A stretch of 23,570 nt of DNA from Pelargonium cotyledonis (GCA_036897625.1 JAYMTA010000860.1:1-23570), one strand, 5' to 3'; shown: positions 9,237 to 22,100, numbered from the stretch's first letter. Notes: generated from the sequence alone by a model not told the origin. Program-made: numbers and translations.

Positions 9237-12200
9237 ATGAGGAGGTACGGTACTGACTCCCCCTGTTTGTTTCCCTGGAAAATGGAGAGCTGCTTTGCTT
9301 TGCTTTGCGCCAAGCGATTCGTTTCAGTTACTGAGGCCGATTTTTGTTTTTGTTTTTGTTTGCGTCAGGCCAGGGCATCACAGGCCGCATTGGAAGCCGG
9401 GAGGAGGTGCGACTAAGGGAATTTTGGGCAAGCTGTCGCTTGCGGTTCTTGTGCTCGTCATCTGCACCGTCTCGTTTTATCTCTTCTCCACGATCACCGC
9501 CAATTCTGGATCCGGTCGCCGATCCAAGGTCAGTTGAGTTTGAGCTTTGATTGAGTTGTTTTCTTTGCCTGGTTTACCAGAGAATGTGAAGAAATGCTGA
9601 TGGTGGAGTTGTTGAATCTGAGGTCTTTGTTACTGAGAAATAGAATTCACTCTGGCATATTGAACCATTTGTTTGGGGAAATAGTAGTCATTTCTATATC
9701 TACAAGTGTTAGTTAGGTTATGATTTGTCTTTAGGAGTTGAGGTGGCCCTTAATTCAGTTTTTTCTTCCTAAGAAGTTACTTAGTAGCCAATTTTATTAT
9801 TATGCTTATTAATTAGATAACTTCTTTCCTAGAAATATTTAGGATGGTGCTTGGGTGAAAGAAAATATGTTGAGACTCAAATGGATTAATTTGGTCATTC
9901 CAGGAAGTCCTGAGTATTAGTAATTAGTAATTTGTCATATCCTATAACCATTTGCTTTTAACTTGATGTAATACAAAAAAGAAAGGTGGAATTTTGAAAG
10001 TTGAGGCTATGTGATGCTGTATAACCCTTTCAATCATAGGATCTATTCTAGGCTGTTTGTAATCAATTTAGAGTTAAAATTTATTTTAATGATGGGTTAC
10101 TTAAGATTGTCAGGTCTTGATAGCAGTGAAAGAAAATTAAAATGGCAATTGATTTTCGAAAATCAAGTGTCAGTGCTGTGACATATCCATGCTGTGTGTA
10201 AGAGCTACTTTTAATGAAAAAATTGAGTGTCACAGATTTTGGTATTTGAGCAAACAGAACCAGAATTCTGATTTTTTTTAAGCTCAGATTCGAAGTCTTC
10301 CAATGCTTAACACCCTTAGAAATATAACCTAGATGTACAAACATGATAATAAATTCCTAACAAAATTGATGTGACTGGTGCTTTGCTACAGCGCAATGAC
10401 TTGATGTGACAAATTCAAAATATAAGCTATGCAGCTTCGTATTACTTGGTCTTTACGCATTCTTTTCCTTGGAGCTCTTGTATTCTTAGTCAATAGGCTT
10501 ACATGGGAGTAGAAGTTACTAATTTAATACTCCCTTCATCCCAAAATAATTGTCCACTCTCCTTTTTTTTGTGAAGAATAAGGATGAGTTAGTCAGAGTT
10601 AGGTTTTACCTCGTATACCCCCTTGTTGCTCTTGTTGAGCTGTCGTAACAAACTCTAGGGGTTTTAACAAACGTATCAAACTTATCTTAAGAATATTGTT
10701 GTTAATTCATGTATAACTAACTAACCAAAGTTTTTTTTAGAGAAAGTGAACAAGTATATTAGGACGGAGGGAGTAATATATACAACCACAATGCATGTAA
10801 TTATACCTGTTTTTATCATATGCATTGTACTCTTACATTTAGTTTACTTTTCTGCTCGGCTGTGATAATATTACTATTGACATTGCTTTCTTTAAGCAGA
10901 TCAATGTGGAAGAACTTTGGGAAAGTGCTAATTCTGGTGGCTGGAGGCCATCATCTGCTCCACGTTCTTATTGGCCTCGTATGCACTCTTCATTTCTCAA
11001 CAAACACTCCTATGTTGGTACAATATGTCTTAAAATTGTGTTTTTTTAACCTTTCTGTAGCTCCTCCATCCGAGAGCAACGGTTACCTGCGTGTTCGATG
11101 TAATGGTGGCTTGAATCAGCAGCGTAGTGCGGTTTGTACCTTATGATATTCTTATATTTTTATCACACAATTCCATGTAATATGGGCTATATCTTCCATT
11201 ATGCTTAATTATCTTTAATTGGAGAGTGATGCCAATTGTCTTGTAACTGTAAGCTAGATATTAAGAACAAACATGACATATGAGAAAAATAAAGCTAGTA
11301 TGTAGAATCAGTTCTGTGGAACTTGCAACCTCCTTGTAGTCCCCTGCCAAAGAAGAAGAAGAAAAAAAGGAAGTAGCTTTCCATTGTTTTGAATAAATGC
11401 AGAACTATCATCAACATAGTACTCAACTGTTTATGGGCTGCATACTGATAGGACTAGAGCTATGATGGTTGATTCGAGCATTTGGTTTCTATCTACATAC
11501 TCAAATGCCAAACAGATGCCTTTATATTCTTAGTTGTTTGAGGAAACATGTAGACTTTGGTAATAAAAAGTTTAAAACTAGGTGTACTTGTTAACATGTC
11601 AAAAGGTAATGTAAAATATAGGCAAGGTTTGCTAGGTTTTATTTATTACAAATAATATTATGTGTTAATAAGGTGGTTGCTACCACATGTAAACGAAGAA
11701 TATTATGTATTAATTAATTATCAATTCTTTTGTGTTTTTCATGTTGAGTCTTTCATAAACCCAGTTTCTATCTTGGTTATCCTCCTCTTTGTGGCAACAT
11801 TCGTCCATCTTCCCTGCCTCCCCAAGCCTCATTTAATCTTGTTATAGTTCTGCAGCTCCAAATCACCACTCCTTGAGAAATTATTGATGACATAAACACA
11901 CCTCTTTCAGTTGCAATTTTGAAACCTTGATTTCTATTAAACAAATAAGTTAATTTTCCTTTCGTGGAGGACAATTTCTCTCTTTTGGGAGAAGTTGTTC
12001 TGTTTCCAACCAAGTTAGAGCCAAAGAACTCAGCGTGTTTATGGATGATAAGACTGCAGGTCTAAAATATTGGTATGAAACATTATAATGTTTTTCTTGC
12101 TTTAGGAACACCTCTGAGGTTAGATTATTACCTGCAGTACCTGAATATATAAGCCATTAGGATTTTAATCAAGGGCAAGGAAAATATCCATATCCTAAAT

Positions 12201-15200
12201 GAGACTATTTGTCCAAAGACTAACTGTAAATGTACCTACTGACTGACCGTGTAAAAAATCATATTGAGCCACTTAGAACACTCAAACATCTATATGCCTT
12301 GTGATTCTCCAAGAATAGTGAACATGATGTCTGATTAATTGGAATATATCCACATTGCAAGCACGATGAGTTCTTTTTTGGAAATATGCCTTGTTAATAC
12401 TTGATTTTGCGGGTAACTTTCCAAACGAGAGCTGAGAGCTTGAATTTTGGGTGCCAATACTTTCCATTTAATTCAGTTATGTATTGTATGTTGATCTATA
12501 TTTAGTGTTTTTAGATAAGTAATTATAGTTAAAGTTAATATGTACCTTTTTGTTTATGTAGATCTGTAATGCTGTTCTTGCCGCACGAATCATGAATGCT
12601 ACCCTTGTGCTGCCTGAGTTGGATGCTAACTCCTTTTGGCATGATGACAAGTAATGATTTCCAGTAGTTGTACTAATATCATATGTGGTTTTTCGAATTG
12701 TTGCCTTGTTGGGATGGCACCTATCATACAACTGATGCAGTTTAAGATTTTTGTGCTTATTGTTTTTGTGGATAAGATCCTTTAAAGTAAGAACCTGGAG
12801 GTGAGATGGGGAAACTTTTGGCCAGACTTAACAGAATTATTATTAAAACTTAATTCAGGGCTCCTAGAGGTAATGTTTAAGTTCCTCCGTTTAGTGTTTG
12901 TGAGTATAATAAGTGTTAGGATATGTTTGGTATGGTTCTGACTGCAACTGTTGGTCTGTTGATGTTTGAGTAGTGTTATTGGAGAACTGTGGTTCAAAAG
13001 AGTCATTAAAAAAATCCACAACACTTTCTTCAGCTTCTCTGCCCAGAGGTGATTTCAAATTCAAACAGCCGGGCCAAATGCATACTGAAATCAATTTTCT
13101 GGTGCCAATATTACCCTGTTATGTTGAAGATTTTGGTATAAGGAGATCATAATATATCAATTATTTTTATTCATTAGAGTATAATTTATATGTGACAGTG
13201 ATGTTCCCTTGACTGACACGAGCTCCTGTCTCCTTATGATTTTTATGTTCATATGCTGCATTTGAGCTGTTTTACTGGTTGATGTCCTTAAAACATGAAC
13301 TAAGTCTGTCATTCACCTAATCTCATAGACCTTTTATATTGGTAATATCTATCTTTGATGTCCAGTAGAAAAGGATTGTTTGCACCAAGGAAGCTCAATC
13401 AACAGCCTTATTATTCATTGAAGCTTTCGTTTTTGTTTTTATTTTTATAATATCATAACGATTAATGATTTATAATGCATATCAAGGGATCAACTGCAAT
13501 CATTTTGTCTCTATTGCTTTCAGTGGTTTTCGAGGTATCTATGACGTTGAGCATTTTATAAGTTCATTGAGATATGATGTCCGGATTGTGGAAAGCATAC
13601 CAGAAATTCGCAAAAATGGGAAAACCAAGAAGATAAAAGCTATTCAGGTAGCATTGGGATTTCTTTTTATTTCATCTCTGATCAAGAGCTCATATTGTTC
13701 AAAGATAATGAAAATTTTCTGATACTTATTTTTTTTGTTCTTTCTTTCTCTTTTTACTACTCAGCTTCGTCCCCCTAGAGATGCTGATATCAGTTGGTAT
13801 ACATCAGTTGCTCTTGACAAGATGAAGGAACATGGCGCTATCTATCTCACTCCCTTTTCCCATCGTCTGGCAGAAGAAATTGACAACGCTGAGTACCAAC
13901 GTTTGAGGTGTAGGGTTAACTATCATGCTCTACAATTTAAACCACATATTATGAAGCTCAGTAAGTCAATAGTTGATAAACTCCGTTCACAAGGTCACTT
14001 CATGTCTATACATCTACGTTTCGAGATGGATATGCTGGCATTTGCCGGGTATGTTCTGATCTGCTATCTTATGAAATTTGTAGGGATTTACAGTCATAAT
14101 GCGATTTTGTTTTTCTGTTTTCAGAGTTAAGAACAAGATGTCTGAGTTAGGAGCAGGAGTGAGATAATAATTTAAGTAAGGTGTATTTATACCAAAATAT
14201 GAGGTCAATTTTAATGATTTTATATTAAAAAAGCCACAGAATTCTGTCATATGACATGCACACACATATATGTACAAGGCTATATATATGCAGTCATATC
14301 ATCTTTAAAACTCCCAAAAAAAAAATCACAACATAGTCTTAAATAACAAGCTTAAGCAAGAAAAGTGGATAGCCAAGATCGAATCATCCATTTTATGATT
14401 AAAATAGAACTCGCAAAAGCAAACTGAAGGAATGGAAGAGTAGATGATTTTTTTTTCTTTTTATAAAATAAATATCTCTAGTCTCAAAAGTACATGATTT
14501 TGCATGTTGACTGTTATGTAAACGGTAAACCATATTTACTACTTTTAAATATGTTTTCTTGAAAATTTTAGAGGAGCAGTTGCCCCCTATAAGCACTCGC
14601 GGTTTGCTTCTAATTGGGGGGTTGCTAGTACGTCCATTTCTCATCTGGTAAATGGTTATGTGGGCCATTTTGTCTGTTTCAGAGAGGATATGACTATTCT
14701 AATTACATGGTTTCATACTTAGTGAGGTTGCATTGACAACTGTACGCATTAGTGGTGATATTGGATGAATGACAGTCATCCTGGTTAGGTATTTAAGTGG
14801 TGGGGTTTATCCTTTTAAGACTTTGAGATAAAATGCTAATAATGCTTGTTGAATTCTTCTACGTTGAGGATATATGGCTATTTGTGGTGTGATGTCTGCA
14901 TGAATGGGTTTCTTTTTGCTTAACTGATGCTTCTCTGCTGGGGCTAAAATTTTTTTGTTGCATCTTAACGATAAGAATTACTTGCAGGTGTTTAGATATA
15001 TTTAACCCTGAAGAGCAACGTGTATTGAAGAAGTACCGAGAGGAAAACTTTGCACCCAAAAAACTTGTTTATAGTGAAAGAAGGGCCATTGGAAAATGCC
15101 CACTAACACCAGAAGAGGTGATCTTTTTTTTTGTTCATCTTTGCTTTCATGTGTTGCTGAAAGAAAATTGATCAGAACTTCAAGATATTAGGAAATAATC

Positions 15201-16316
15201 ATTGAAGATCCTGCAAAACTAAGAAAAAGAATATGAAGTACACATTTTCATTGTGAACACAAAGCTTAGATAATATAAATTGAAATTATCACCAACAAAC
15301 CAAATCCTTTTGTTTCAACAAATTCTACATCGTTCAGCTATGATGCCGATATAAGAAATTAATGATTGACACTAAATCAGACAAGTTAACGATATCAGTG
15401 CAGGCATTAAAATTTATTATTCTCACTTTCGTATAAGGTATTTACGTCATCTGTTGCTATTCATATGTAAGTTCACAGTTTTAACTTTGGGTTAAGTGAG
15501 TAAGAACTGGTTCTATCATTTCTAGTTCTAGTACAGTTAAAAAAAAAATAATAAAGCTTGAATATTAGGCAACTGCAGTATATACAGCGAAGTTATTATT
15601 ATTGTTGTTAGTTATTGATATAGTCTTGATGAGGGATGAACATAACCTGTTTGTTATTGCTTGCTGTCATTATTTCATGCATTCTTTTGCTGTAGGTTGG
15701 TCTTATTTTGCGTGCAATGAGGTTTGATAATTCAACGAGGATATATCTAGCTGCTGGTGAACTGTTTGGTGGGGAGCGTTTTATGAAACCTTTTCGGGCT
15801 TTGTTCCCTCGCCTTGAGAACCACAGCTCTGTGGAGCCCTCAGAAGAACTATCTGATAATACACAGGGGTTGATAGGTTCTGCTGTGGATTACATGGTCT
15901 GTCTTCTTTCAGATATATTCATGCCAACTTATGATGGCCCTAGCAACTTTGCCAACAACCTCTTGGGGCACCGTCTGTATTATGGCTTTCGGACCACAAT
16001 CAGACCTGACAGGAAAGCTCTTGCCCCTATCTTCATCGATAGGGAAAAGGGGAAGAAAACTGGTTTTGAAGAAGCTGTGAGGCGTGCCATGCTCAAAACA
16101 AACTTTGGCGGCCCTCATAAAAGGGTCTCGCCCGAGTCCTTCTATACAAATTCTTGGCCAGAATGTTTTTGCCAAATGTCATCCCAGAATCATGCTGATA
16201 AATGTCCGGGTGACGATGTTCTTGAGACCCTCGAAAGGCGCTTGAAGAGTGAACAGAAGAAAGAATTAAAACCCTCGAGCCAATCAAATTTGTCTAAATC
16301 TTTGGCAGAAAGATGA
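9237..16316 (+). CDS. Plant O-fucosyltransferase-family protein, complete, 9 coding exons, 521 aa
   Basis: Exons: 9237-9244, 9369-9528, 10900-10978, 11061-11131, 12562-12650, 13524-13647, 13765-14048, 14988-15117, 15696-16316, all GT-AG and in frame. Type II membrane protein: a short basic tail, a membrane anchor at about 25-46, a stem, then the GT domain. Family signatures are intact: RCNGGLNQQR (95-104) near the nucleotide-sugar site, HLRFEMDM (260-267), RIYLAAGE (330-337) and a long SAVDYMVCLLSD / GPSNFANN block before the C-terminus. Members are Golgi-resident, and characterised relatives act on pectin and other wall glycans. Donor and acceptor for this protein are unknown. Exon 1 codes only ATG AGG AG, after which the message splices to a proline-rich tail. 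An intron-retaining message could instead start at 9295. Confidence 0.92.
10530..10773. mobile_element. Stowaway MITE (Tc1/mariner) in intron 2 of the O-fucosyltransferase-family gene
   Basis: The left end CTCCCTTCATCCCAAAATAA and the reversed right end CTCCCTCCGTCCTAATATAC match the Stowaway consensus and each other (about 22 of 28 positions). The TA dinucleotide is duplicated on both sides (10528-10529 and 10774-10775). At 244 bp, with no open frame, this is a typical non-autonomous copy. Confidence 0.93.
11132..12561 (+). other. Intron 4 of the O-fucosyltransferase-family gene, no internal feature recognised
   Basis: The 1.43 kb intron between exons 4 and 5 is AT-rich, with short purine runs (GAAGAAGAAGAAAAAAAG near 11352). 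I found no inverted-repeat element or coding signal in it on either strand. Confidence 0.5.
12921..13085. mobile_element. Possible short hAT/PIF-like MITE in intron 5 of the O-fucosyltransferase-family gene
   Basis: The left end TATGTTTGGTATGG and the reversed right end TATGCATTTGGCCCGG resemble the 'GTTTGG' / 'CCAAA' ends common in plant MITEs. The interior has CTGTTGGT, GAACTGTGG and CCACAACACT pieces that could pair. Arms are short and diverged and no duplication was confirmed. Confidence 0.3.
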
Positions 16317-16954
16317 GTTCCTCAAAACATTTTGGCGGTGTTAAGACACGGAGTGGCGTTTCTTCGCCTCATCTGCGGCGTATCAGGTATTCTTTACATC
16401 TGAGATTTGCCCCCTATAGTTTCAGAAATTTTTGTTTGAGACCCTGAGCACTTGAGGTACTATAGTTTGACATGTGAGGGCATCATAGTAGATACATAGT
16501 ACAGTGAAGGCAGTTCTCCAGAAATAGTGTAACAGAATATGTAATTAAGCTATAGTTTGTTGACTATCGAAACACAGTTCTCGAGAAATTGTAGGGGGAA
16601 AAGATGGTATTGCAGAATATGAATGGAGTGCTAAAACCGAAGACATGGTGAAGCAAGAAAAATAGCCGAGCAGAACACATTTGGTTGTTCAGTTGTGTTG
16701 TGGCTTTTCTTACCCGATTTCTTCAACTGGTATCCTTTCCTTGTATACATTTTATGTAATTTAGCTTTTACCTTATAACCTGAAAGGACATCACTGCATC
16801 GCAGACACTGAGAGCCAGTATTGATGTTTACTACCATCTCTTTGTTTTTCTTTTGTTTTAGATATCAGCATTATTATGGGTTATGAGCTTTATCTCCAAA
16901 CATGAAAATATATTCCCAAGTGTGTTTTCTATCATCAAAATCTCATGCATGATA
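16317..16954 (+). other. Probable 3' UTR of the O-fucosyltransferase-family gene and spacer
   Basis: T-rich sequence follows the TGA. The nearest good AATAAA (17092-17097) is ~775 bases beyond the stop, so it is either a long UTR end or irrelevant. No coding signal was seen. Confidence 0.4.
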
Positions 16955-16957
16955 ATC

Positions 16958-17060
16958 GGGTTGGGCCAAGTGGTTAAAGCGTTTCGGATTTTCTTTGAGG
17001 TCTCAGATCCGAGGCTCTTAGGCTTCTAAATGTTGTTATACCTATGACATTCAAAAGTTG
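16958..17060 (+). mobile_element. Possible tRNA-derived SINE fragment
   Basis: TGGGCCAAGTGGTTAAAGCG (16962-16981) resembles a polymerase III A box, and GGTCTCAGATCC (~16999-17010) resembles a B box at tRNA-like spacing, as in plant SINE heads. The sequence does not fold into a convincing tRNA, and neither a tail nor a target duplication was found. Treated as a degraded SINE head at best. Confidence 0.3.
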
Positions 17061-17473
17061 TACACAATTGTAAGCACCCAGAATATGAAACAATAAAGCA
17101 ATAAAAAATCTTATTTTGGCCAAGATTGTGTTTTTATGGACCTATAGTATCAGTGTCATGTGACTGTCATAACTCTGAGGGATGAGTGTTCATGGACAGG
17201 TCACTCATAAGTAGATTATATTAAAGAAAAAATTATACATATCTATTTTGTACTGTACACTTTATACATGTGAATTCTCTCTACTTTTATGAGTTTGTTA
17301 CTGTTAACTACGTTATACTATATGTCACATAACATAACTTTCCATCCAAAAATCTATCTATTTGTCCATCTAATGTGTTAAAATGACCTAAATACCCTCT
17401 AACTCAATAAAACACAAAAGCCAAACATACCCCTAAGCTCAACAGAGAGAGAAGAACAAAGAAGCTCCATCTC

Positions 17474-17615
17474 GAGCCCGCCTCCGATGGTTATCGTCAT
17501 TGTTGTGGTTGTTGCCGTCGTCCGTGGTTGCAAATCTGACTGAGCCGGACTGGTTGAAGGTCGAGCCCGCCTTCGATGTTTTTCGTCGTTGTTGTGGTTG
17601 TTGTCAATCGTCGCT
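17474..17615. repeat. Diverged direct duplication inside the MULE core (period 89 bp)
   Basis: GAGCCCGCC(T)(C/T)CGATG, TCGTC and TTGTTGTGGTTGTTG blocks occur in the same order at about 17474-17526 and 17563-17615. The segment is GC-rich (CCG, GTC and GTT repeats), unlike the AT-rich surroundings. Confidence 0.75.
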
Positions 17616-17878
17616 GGGGAAGTCTCGAAGGGGGACGACCGGATCTGGTGCGAGGAGGTCTGCTACTTGCGTCGGCCATGAACGCTGACCAGTACTGGTC
17701 TCCGATCTGCTACTCGTTGTCGATTGCCGTGAGCTGCTTGCCAGACTCCAACAACGGATATGAAGCGGAGGATTGAGGAGGGATACAAGCTGAGCCCATC
17801 AGCACCGAGCCAGAGATGGAGCAGAAAAGGGAGGGGGAGACGATGGAGTGGAGTCAGAGCGGTGATGGTCTGGCATGC

Positions 17879-17882
<4 letters not shown>

Positions 17883-17914
<32 letters not shown>
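17883..17914 (+). repeat. (AG)16 microsatellite
   Basis: An uninterrupted AG run of 32 bases within the MULE core, continuing into a looser purine-rich stretch to ~17948. Confidence 0.98.
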
Positions 17915-17915
<1 letters not shown>

Positions 17916-18446
17916 CAATTGGAGGAGAGAGAGGAGGAAGGAGGAGGCTGATCTATTTAGGCTTTAGGCTGATTTTAGTTTTTTTTTTTTTTTGAGATTT
18001 TGATGCTTATTTGTAATGGATTGATGAAATATAAAGATTTGTATTTGTGCAATTTGTTGCTAACATAAATCGAACTCAAATTCGGGTACAAAATTTAATA
18101 TTTGGTATTAAAAAAATTATTCTGGTAATACTTGAAGATTTTGGCGAAAAAAATTCAGATTATGGTGAAACTATGAATTTTCTGGTGAAACTTGATAAAC
18201 ATGTTCTTGATGAAGTAGAAGGATAGTATAGTGATGAACAATTTAAGAATTTTGAACAAATACGGGGCATGTGTTGGGCACATGATTGAATTTTTGAAAT
18301 ATTTCGTTAACTTTAACAGAAATTTTGTACGCATAATTATGTGACATAGTACATGGTAGTTAATAATAACAAACTAAAGTCTAGGAAAACCACGTGTAAA
18401 AGGTATATAGTACATGATAGATTTGTGTGATTTTTCCTATTTTAAA

Positions 18447-19137
18447 TTCTCGGGTTGCCATAAAAAAATTTACGAATTTAACTTTTGTGGTTTGCAAGTC
18501 AACCGTAAACACAACTAATAATATTTGAAACATGAAAAAAGTGATAGTAAGCTTCACTTGCTTGTGACATATTTTTTAGAGTATAATATTTTCCCACTAA
18601 AAAAAAGGTTGAAATAAAAAACATTATCTCGGTTTATACCATAAGGGTCTTAAGCGGATTCGCACATTTGCAGTTGACAAATTTAAGTCGTTTTAACACA
18701 CCCACCCAGACTGATCCTCATTCGAGATTCGTTCATGATTAAACCTCTCCATATGAGTGTGTTGAGCGCAAACGATATTCTTACTCACGCAACTTGTGTT
18801 GCCAAGTGCGTTACTACTAATATTAGCACCCGATATACGAAAATGCTTTTTTCTTTTCTTTTTTACCGATATTTAAAAGAAAAAAATTTAATGAAAAAAA
18901 AAAAGGAAAAACAGAGGTTAGGTTATTAAGCAGCAAAACAAGGTGCAATTAACAGTGTGTGAGTGATAGAAGTTTCCATATACCCTAACGGACTCACTGC
19001 CGTCTCAAACTTGTAGTTGTAGAAGCGCCTCCCTGTCCCTCACTACATCCCCACCGATTCTGATTCCAAACCCACAACAACGCCAACCTCATCCTCGAAA
19101 AACCCATTTTCTTCGGCCTCTTGCTTCAACCTCCGCC
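18447..19137 (+). promoter_or_regulatory. Upstream region of methionyl-tRNA synthetase
   Basis: AT-rich non-coding DNA between the MULE target site and the MetRS start codon. A polypyrimidine patch (TTTTTTCTTTTCTTTTTT, ~18846-18863) and the C-rich 5' leader from ~18990 onward fit a housekeeping plant promoter and leader. I could not place a TATA box or start site with confidence. Confidence 0.4.
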
Positions 19138-22100
19138 ATGGGAGACGTGTCCAACGTCGCCGGAAAGAACCCGAAAGCTCCCAAGCTCCCGATCCCGGGC
19201 AAGCGCAACATTTTGATTACCAGTGCCTTGCCTTATGTCAACAACGTCCCTCACCTCGGCAACATCATTGGCTGTATGTTTATTTATCCAATTCTCCATC
19301 GCCTTTAGTTGTTGTATAGGTACTAGAAATTCGGCGTTATTGGATTGAATTTATGTTGGACTGATTGTATTTTGGAAGTGGGTCTGTGCAATTTGAATTA
19401 TATATGTTCTCTCTTCAATGGGTCTTTGAAATTTTATGAAGAAATGCTCGCAATCAGGTGGAGCTTCACGCTTAGTCTCCAGATGGGTATATGGAATTTA
19501 TGTAAATATAAGTAGCATGCTATGTGAAGATTACTTATTGTTTTTGTTTGTTTGATCGGCAACCAAGGTCATTCGTCACACAATATGATGGTTGAATTTG
19601 TTAATTTTGAATCTTTTTTTCCCTCTACCTATTGTTGTTTGTTGAAAAGTTTGGAACTTTATGGTTTCATTTTAAAATTTGTAGTTGAATACCGGGCTTA
19701 TGCTTGCTTATTGGTTATGGGAAAAAGAAATCTCCATTGAATCCCAATAAAACTGCTTTGATCTGGATGCTATGGCAGGTGTGTTGAGTGCTGATGTGTA
19801 TGCTCGATATTGCCGTCTCCGGGGCTACAATGCAATATACATATGTGGAACTGATGAGTATGGGACAACGACAGAGACTAAGGCTATTGAAGAGAACTGC
19901 AGCCCTAAAGAGATTTGTGACAAGTAATGATTTACTTCAGAGTTTAAGTTTCGAGTCAAGAATGATATGAATCTTGTTATATGTCATCTTGCAAATAATA
20001 ATCTCTAGTCTGTCTTTAAATACAAGTCATGAGGTTCACTAAGCTTCTTTGCACTTTCCATCTTCATTTTGCTTGGGAATTACAAAGCAAAGTGATGTCA
20101 ATATGTTATCGAATGTACTTTTTATTGTTTTGGCATGAAGTCTATTATCAAATTGTCTTGTTGTATGTTGAACCCACTGATATGCTGTTGCATTATAAAT
20201 ATAAGTGTGGAGCTAGTTGATTAATTAAGTAAGGGTTTTAATGCATTAGTGTATCTTATTTCATGTTTGCAGATACCATGCTATTCATAAAGAAGTTTAT
20301 GATTGGTTTAATATAAGTTTTGATGAGTTTGGGCGGACGTCAACCCCACAGCAAACTGAAGTTTGTCAAGCAATCTTTAAGAAACTTCTGGAAAACAACT
20401 GGCTTTCTGAGAACACAATGCAACAGGTATCAGCCATTTTTTTGCTTATACTTGGTCGGATCTACGTGTCATGAACGGATTTCGTATAATATATGACACA
20501 TGCTCTCGCAATATATGTATGATGTCTTGCATTTAATTTTAATTTTCCCCATAAATCAGCCTTACTGCGATACTTGCAAAAAGTTTTTGGCTGATCGGCT
20601 TGTGGAGGGTACCTGTCCAACACCAGGTTGTAATTATCAGTCTGCACGGGGAGATCAATGTGAAAATTGTGGAAAGCTTTTGAATCCAACAGACCTAAAA
20701 GATCCAAGGTGCAAGGTACGAAATGCATTATTTTTCTTTTGATACATATTGTTCTAGAGATCCATTTAGATGAATTTACCCCCAAAATATTGTTGCGAAA
20801 TCTTGCTGTGGGTGTATCTTATTCCAATTTATGCACCTTAAATTTGTACACACAGCTTAAATTTGTGCTGGTTTATGTTAGCTTGTGATTTAGTACAGTA
20901 TCTTTATGGTAACGAGGCCAATCATTTAAGGAGTTACTAATTAGGGTTCTGAAATGACCCAATGCCCATACTCAAGATCTCCTCTGGGCCATTGGCTTTA
21001 ACCACAAAACTGTCATCAGTTTTCAGTACTATTTCCAATTTTGCTAAACTTAACTTAACTTGGAATTGGAAAGGGAGCGGCATACCCCTTTTCTGACAGC
21101 TATGTTGTAATGTCGTCCCATTTTAGTTAACCTGTCATATTGTTAATACCTGATCTTAGTTCGTAAACAGGTCTGTCAGTCCACTCCACGTATCCGAGAT
21201 ACAGATCATATGTTTCTTGAGCTCCCTTTACTGAAGGACAAATTGGAAGAATATATCAACAAAATGTCAGTTGCTGGATCTTGGAGCCAGAATGCTATCC
21301 AGAGTACAAATGCCTTGCTTAGAGATGGATTGAAGCAACGGTGTATTACTAGGGATCTGAAATGGGGGGTTCCAGTTCCACTCGAGAAATTTAAGGACAA
21401 GGTTAGATAATATGAGGTTACAGCCATTTCTCATATTTGATCTTGCTTCAGTTGTGATTTGGCTTCTGATCTCAGCAAAGTGCTTCATTTATTAAACCAT
21501 GGTTCAAACGACCTTGTTTCTTTTGTAACTGTGCAATTAGGTTTTCTATGTATGGTTTGATGCGCCTATTGGATATGTCTCCATCACTAAATGCTACATG
21601 CCTGAATGGGAGAAGTGGTGGAAGAATCCTGAAAATGTGGAGCTGTATCAGTTTATGGGCAAGGATAATGTACCATTTCATACTGTAAGTTATATATGCA
21701 AAAGCTTTTCCTTAATGACTTGAGAAAGGGAGTAAATCGTCATCTGTCACCTCCTTACCTTGTTAATAGCTGGCTATGCGGATTTTAATTAGGAGTTGTG
21801 TGTTAATATATTTTATCACCTAGTGAGTATGTAATTATTCTTCATGTGTTCAGTTTTATGTTTGTATTTCAGTGCACCTGCTAAAGTTTCCTTATCTTAT
21901 TGGTTTTAACCCCTGAGATATGCGTTAGGGCTCTCTTATGCAACTGAAAGTGGACTTATGTTGATAATGTAAACTATCCGAACATAAATGACTTTTGTTA
22001 TTTGCTGTTGCAAGTTTCTTGGTGGTGTAGTGCAGCAACATGTGGCTCTACCAAACCCCAAAAAGGGTAAAAGAATTATACAATGTGACATATTTTTGAG

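Larger units (their letters stand above)
17226..18437. mobile_element. Mutator-like non-autonomous element (MULE), 1.21 kb
   Basis: The left arm (17226-17332) and the inverted right arm (18337-18437) align along their full ~100 bp, about three quarters identical by eye. They run from (G)GAAAAAAT at the tips to an exact ATGTCACATAA at the inner end. The flanks TATATTAAA (17217-17225) and TATTTTAAA (18438-18446) match at 8 of 9 positions, a 9 bp target duplication as expected for Mutator elements. There is no transposase. The core has a GC-rich segment (~17460-17950) with an internal duplication and an AG microsatellite, flanked by AT-rich DNA. Short open frames in the core have low-complexity translations and are not called as genes. 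Confidence 0.85.

Noticed and set aside
15909-16287. Minus-strand open frames opposite the last O-fucosyltransferase-family exon
   Set aside because: Antisense shadows of a conserved 207-codon coding exon; their translations match nothing.
16962-17010. A true tRNA gene
   Set aside because: The acceptor and anticodon stems do not pair, so only a SINE-like remnant is suggested.
17497-17951. Several open frames on both strands in the GC-rich MULE core
   Set aside because: Overlapping frames with low-complexity residues (V, R, G, T runs; Arg-Glu repeats from the AG tract) reflect base composition, not coding. A captured fragment remains possible and is listed as a finding.
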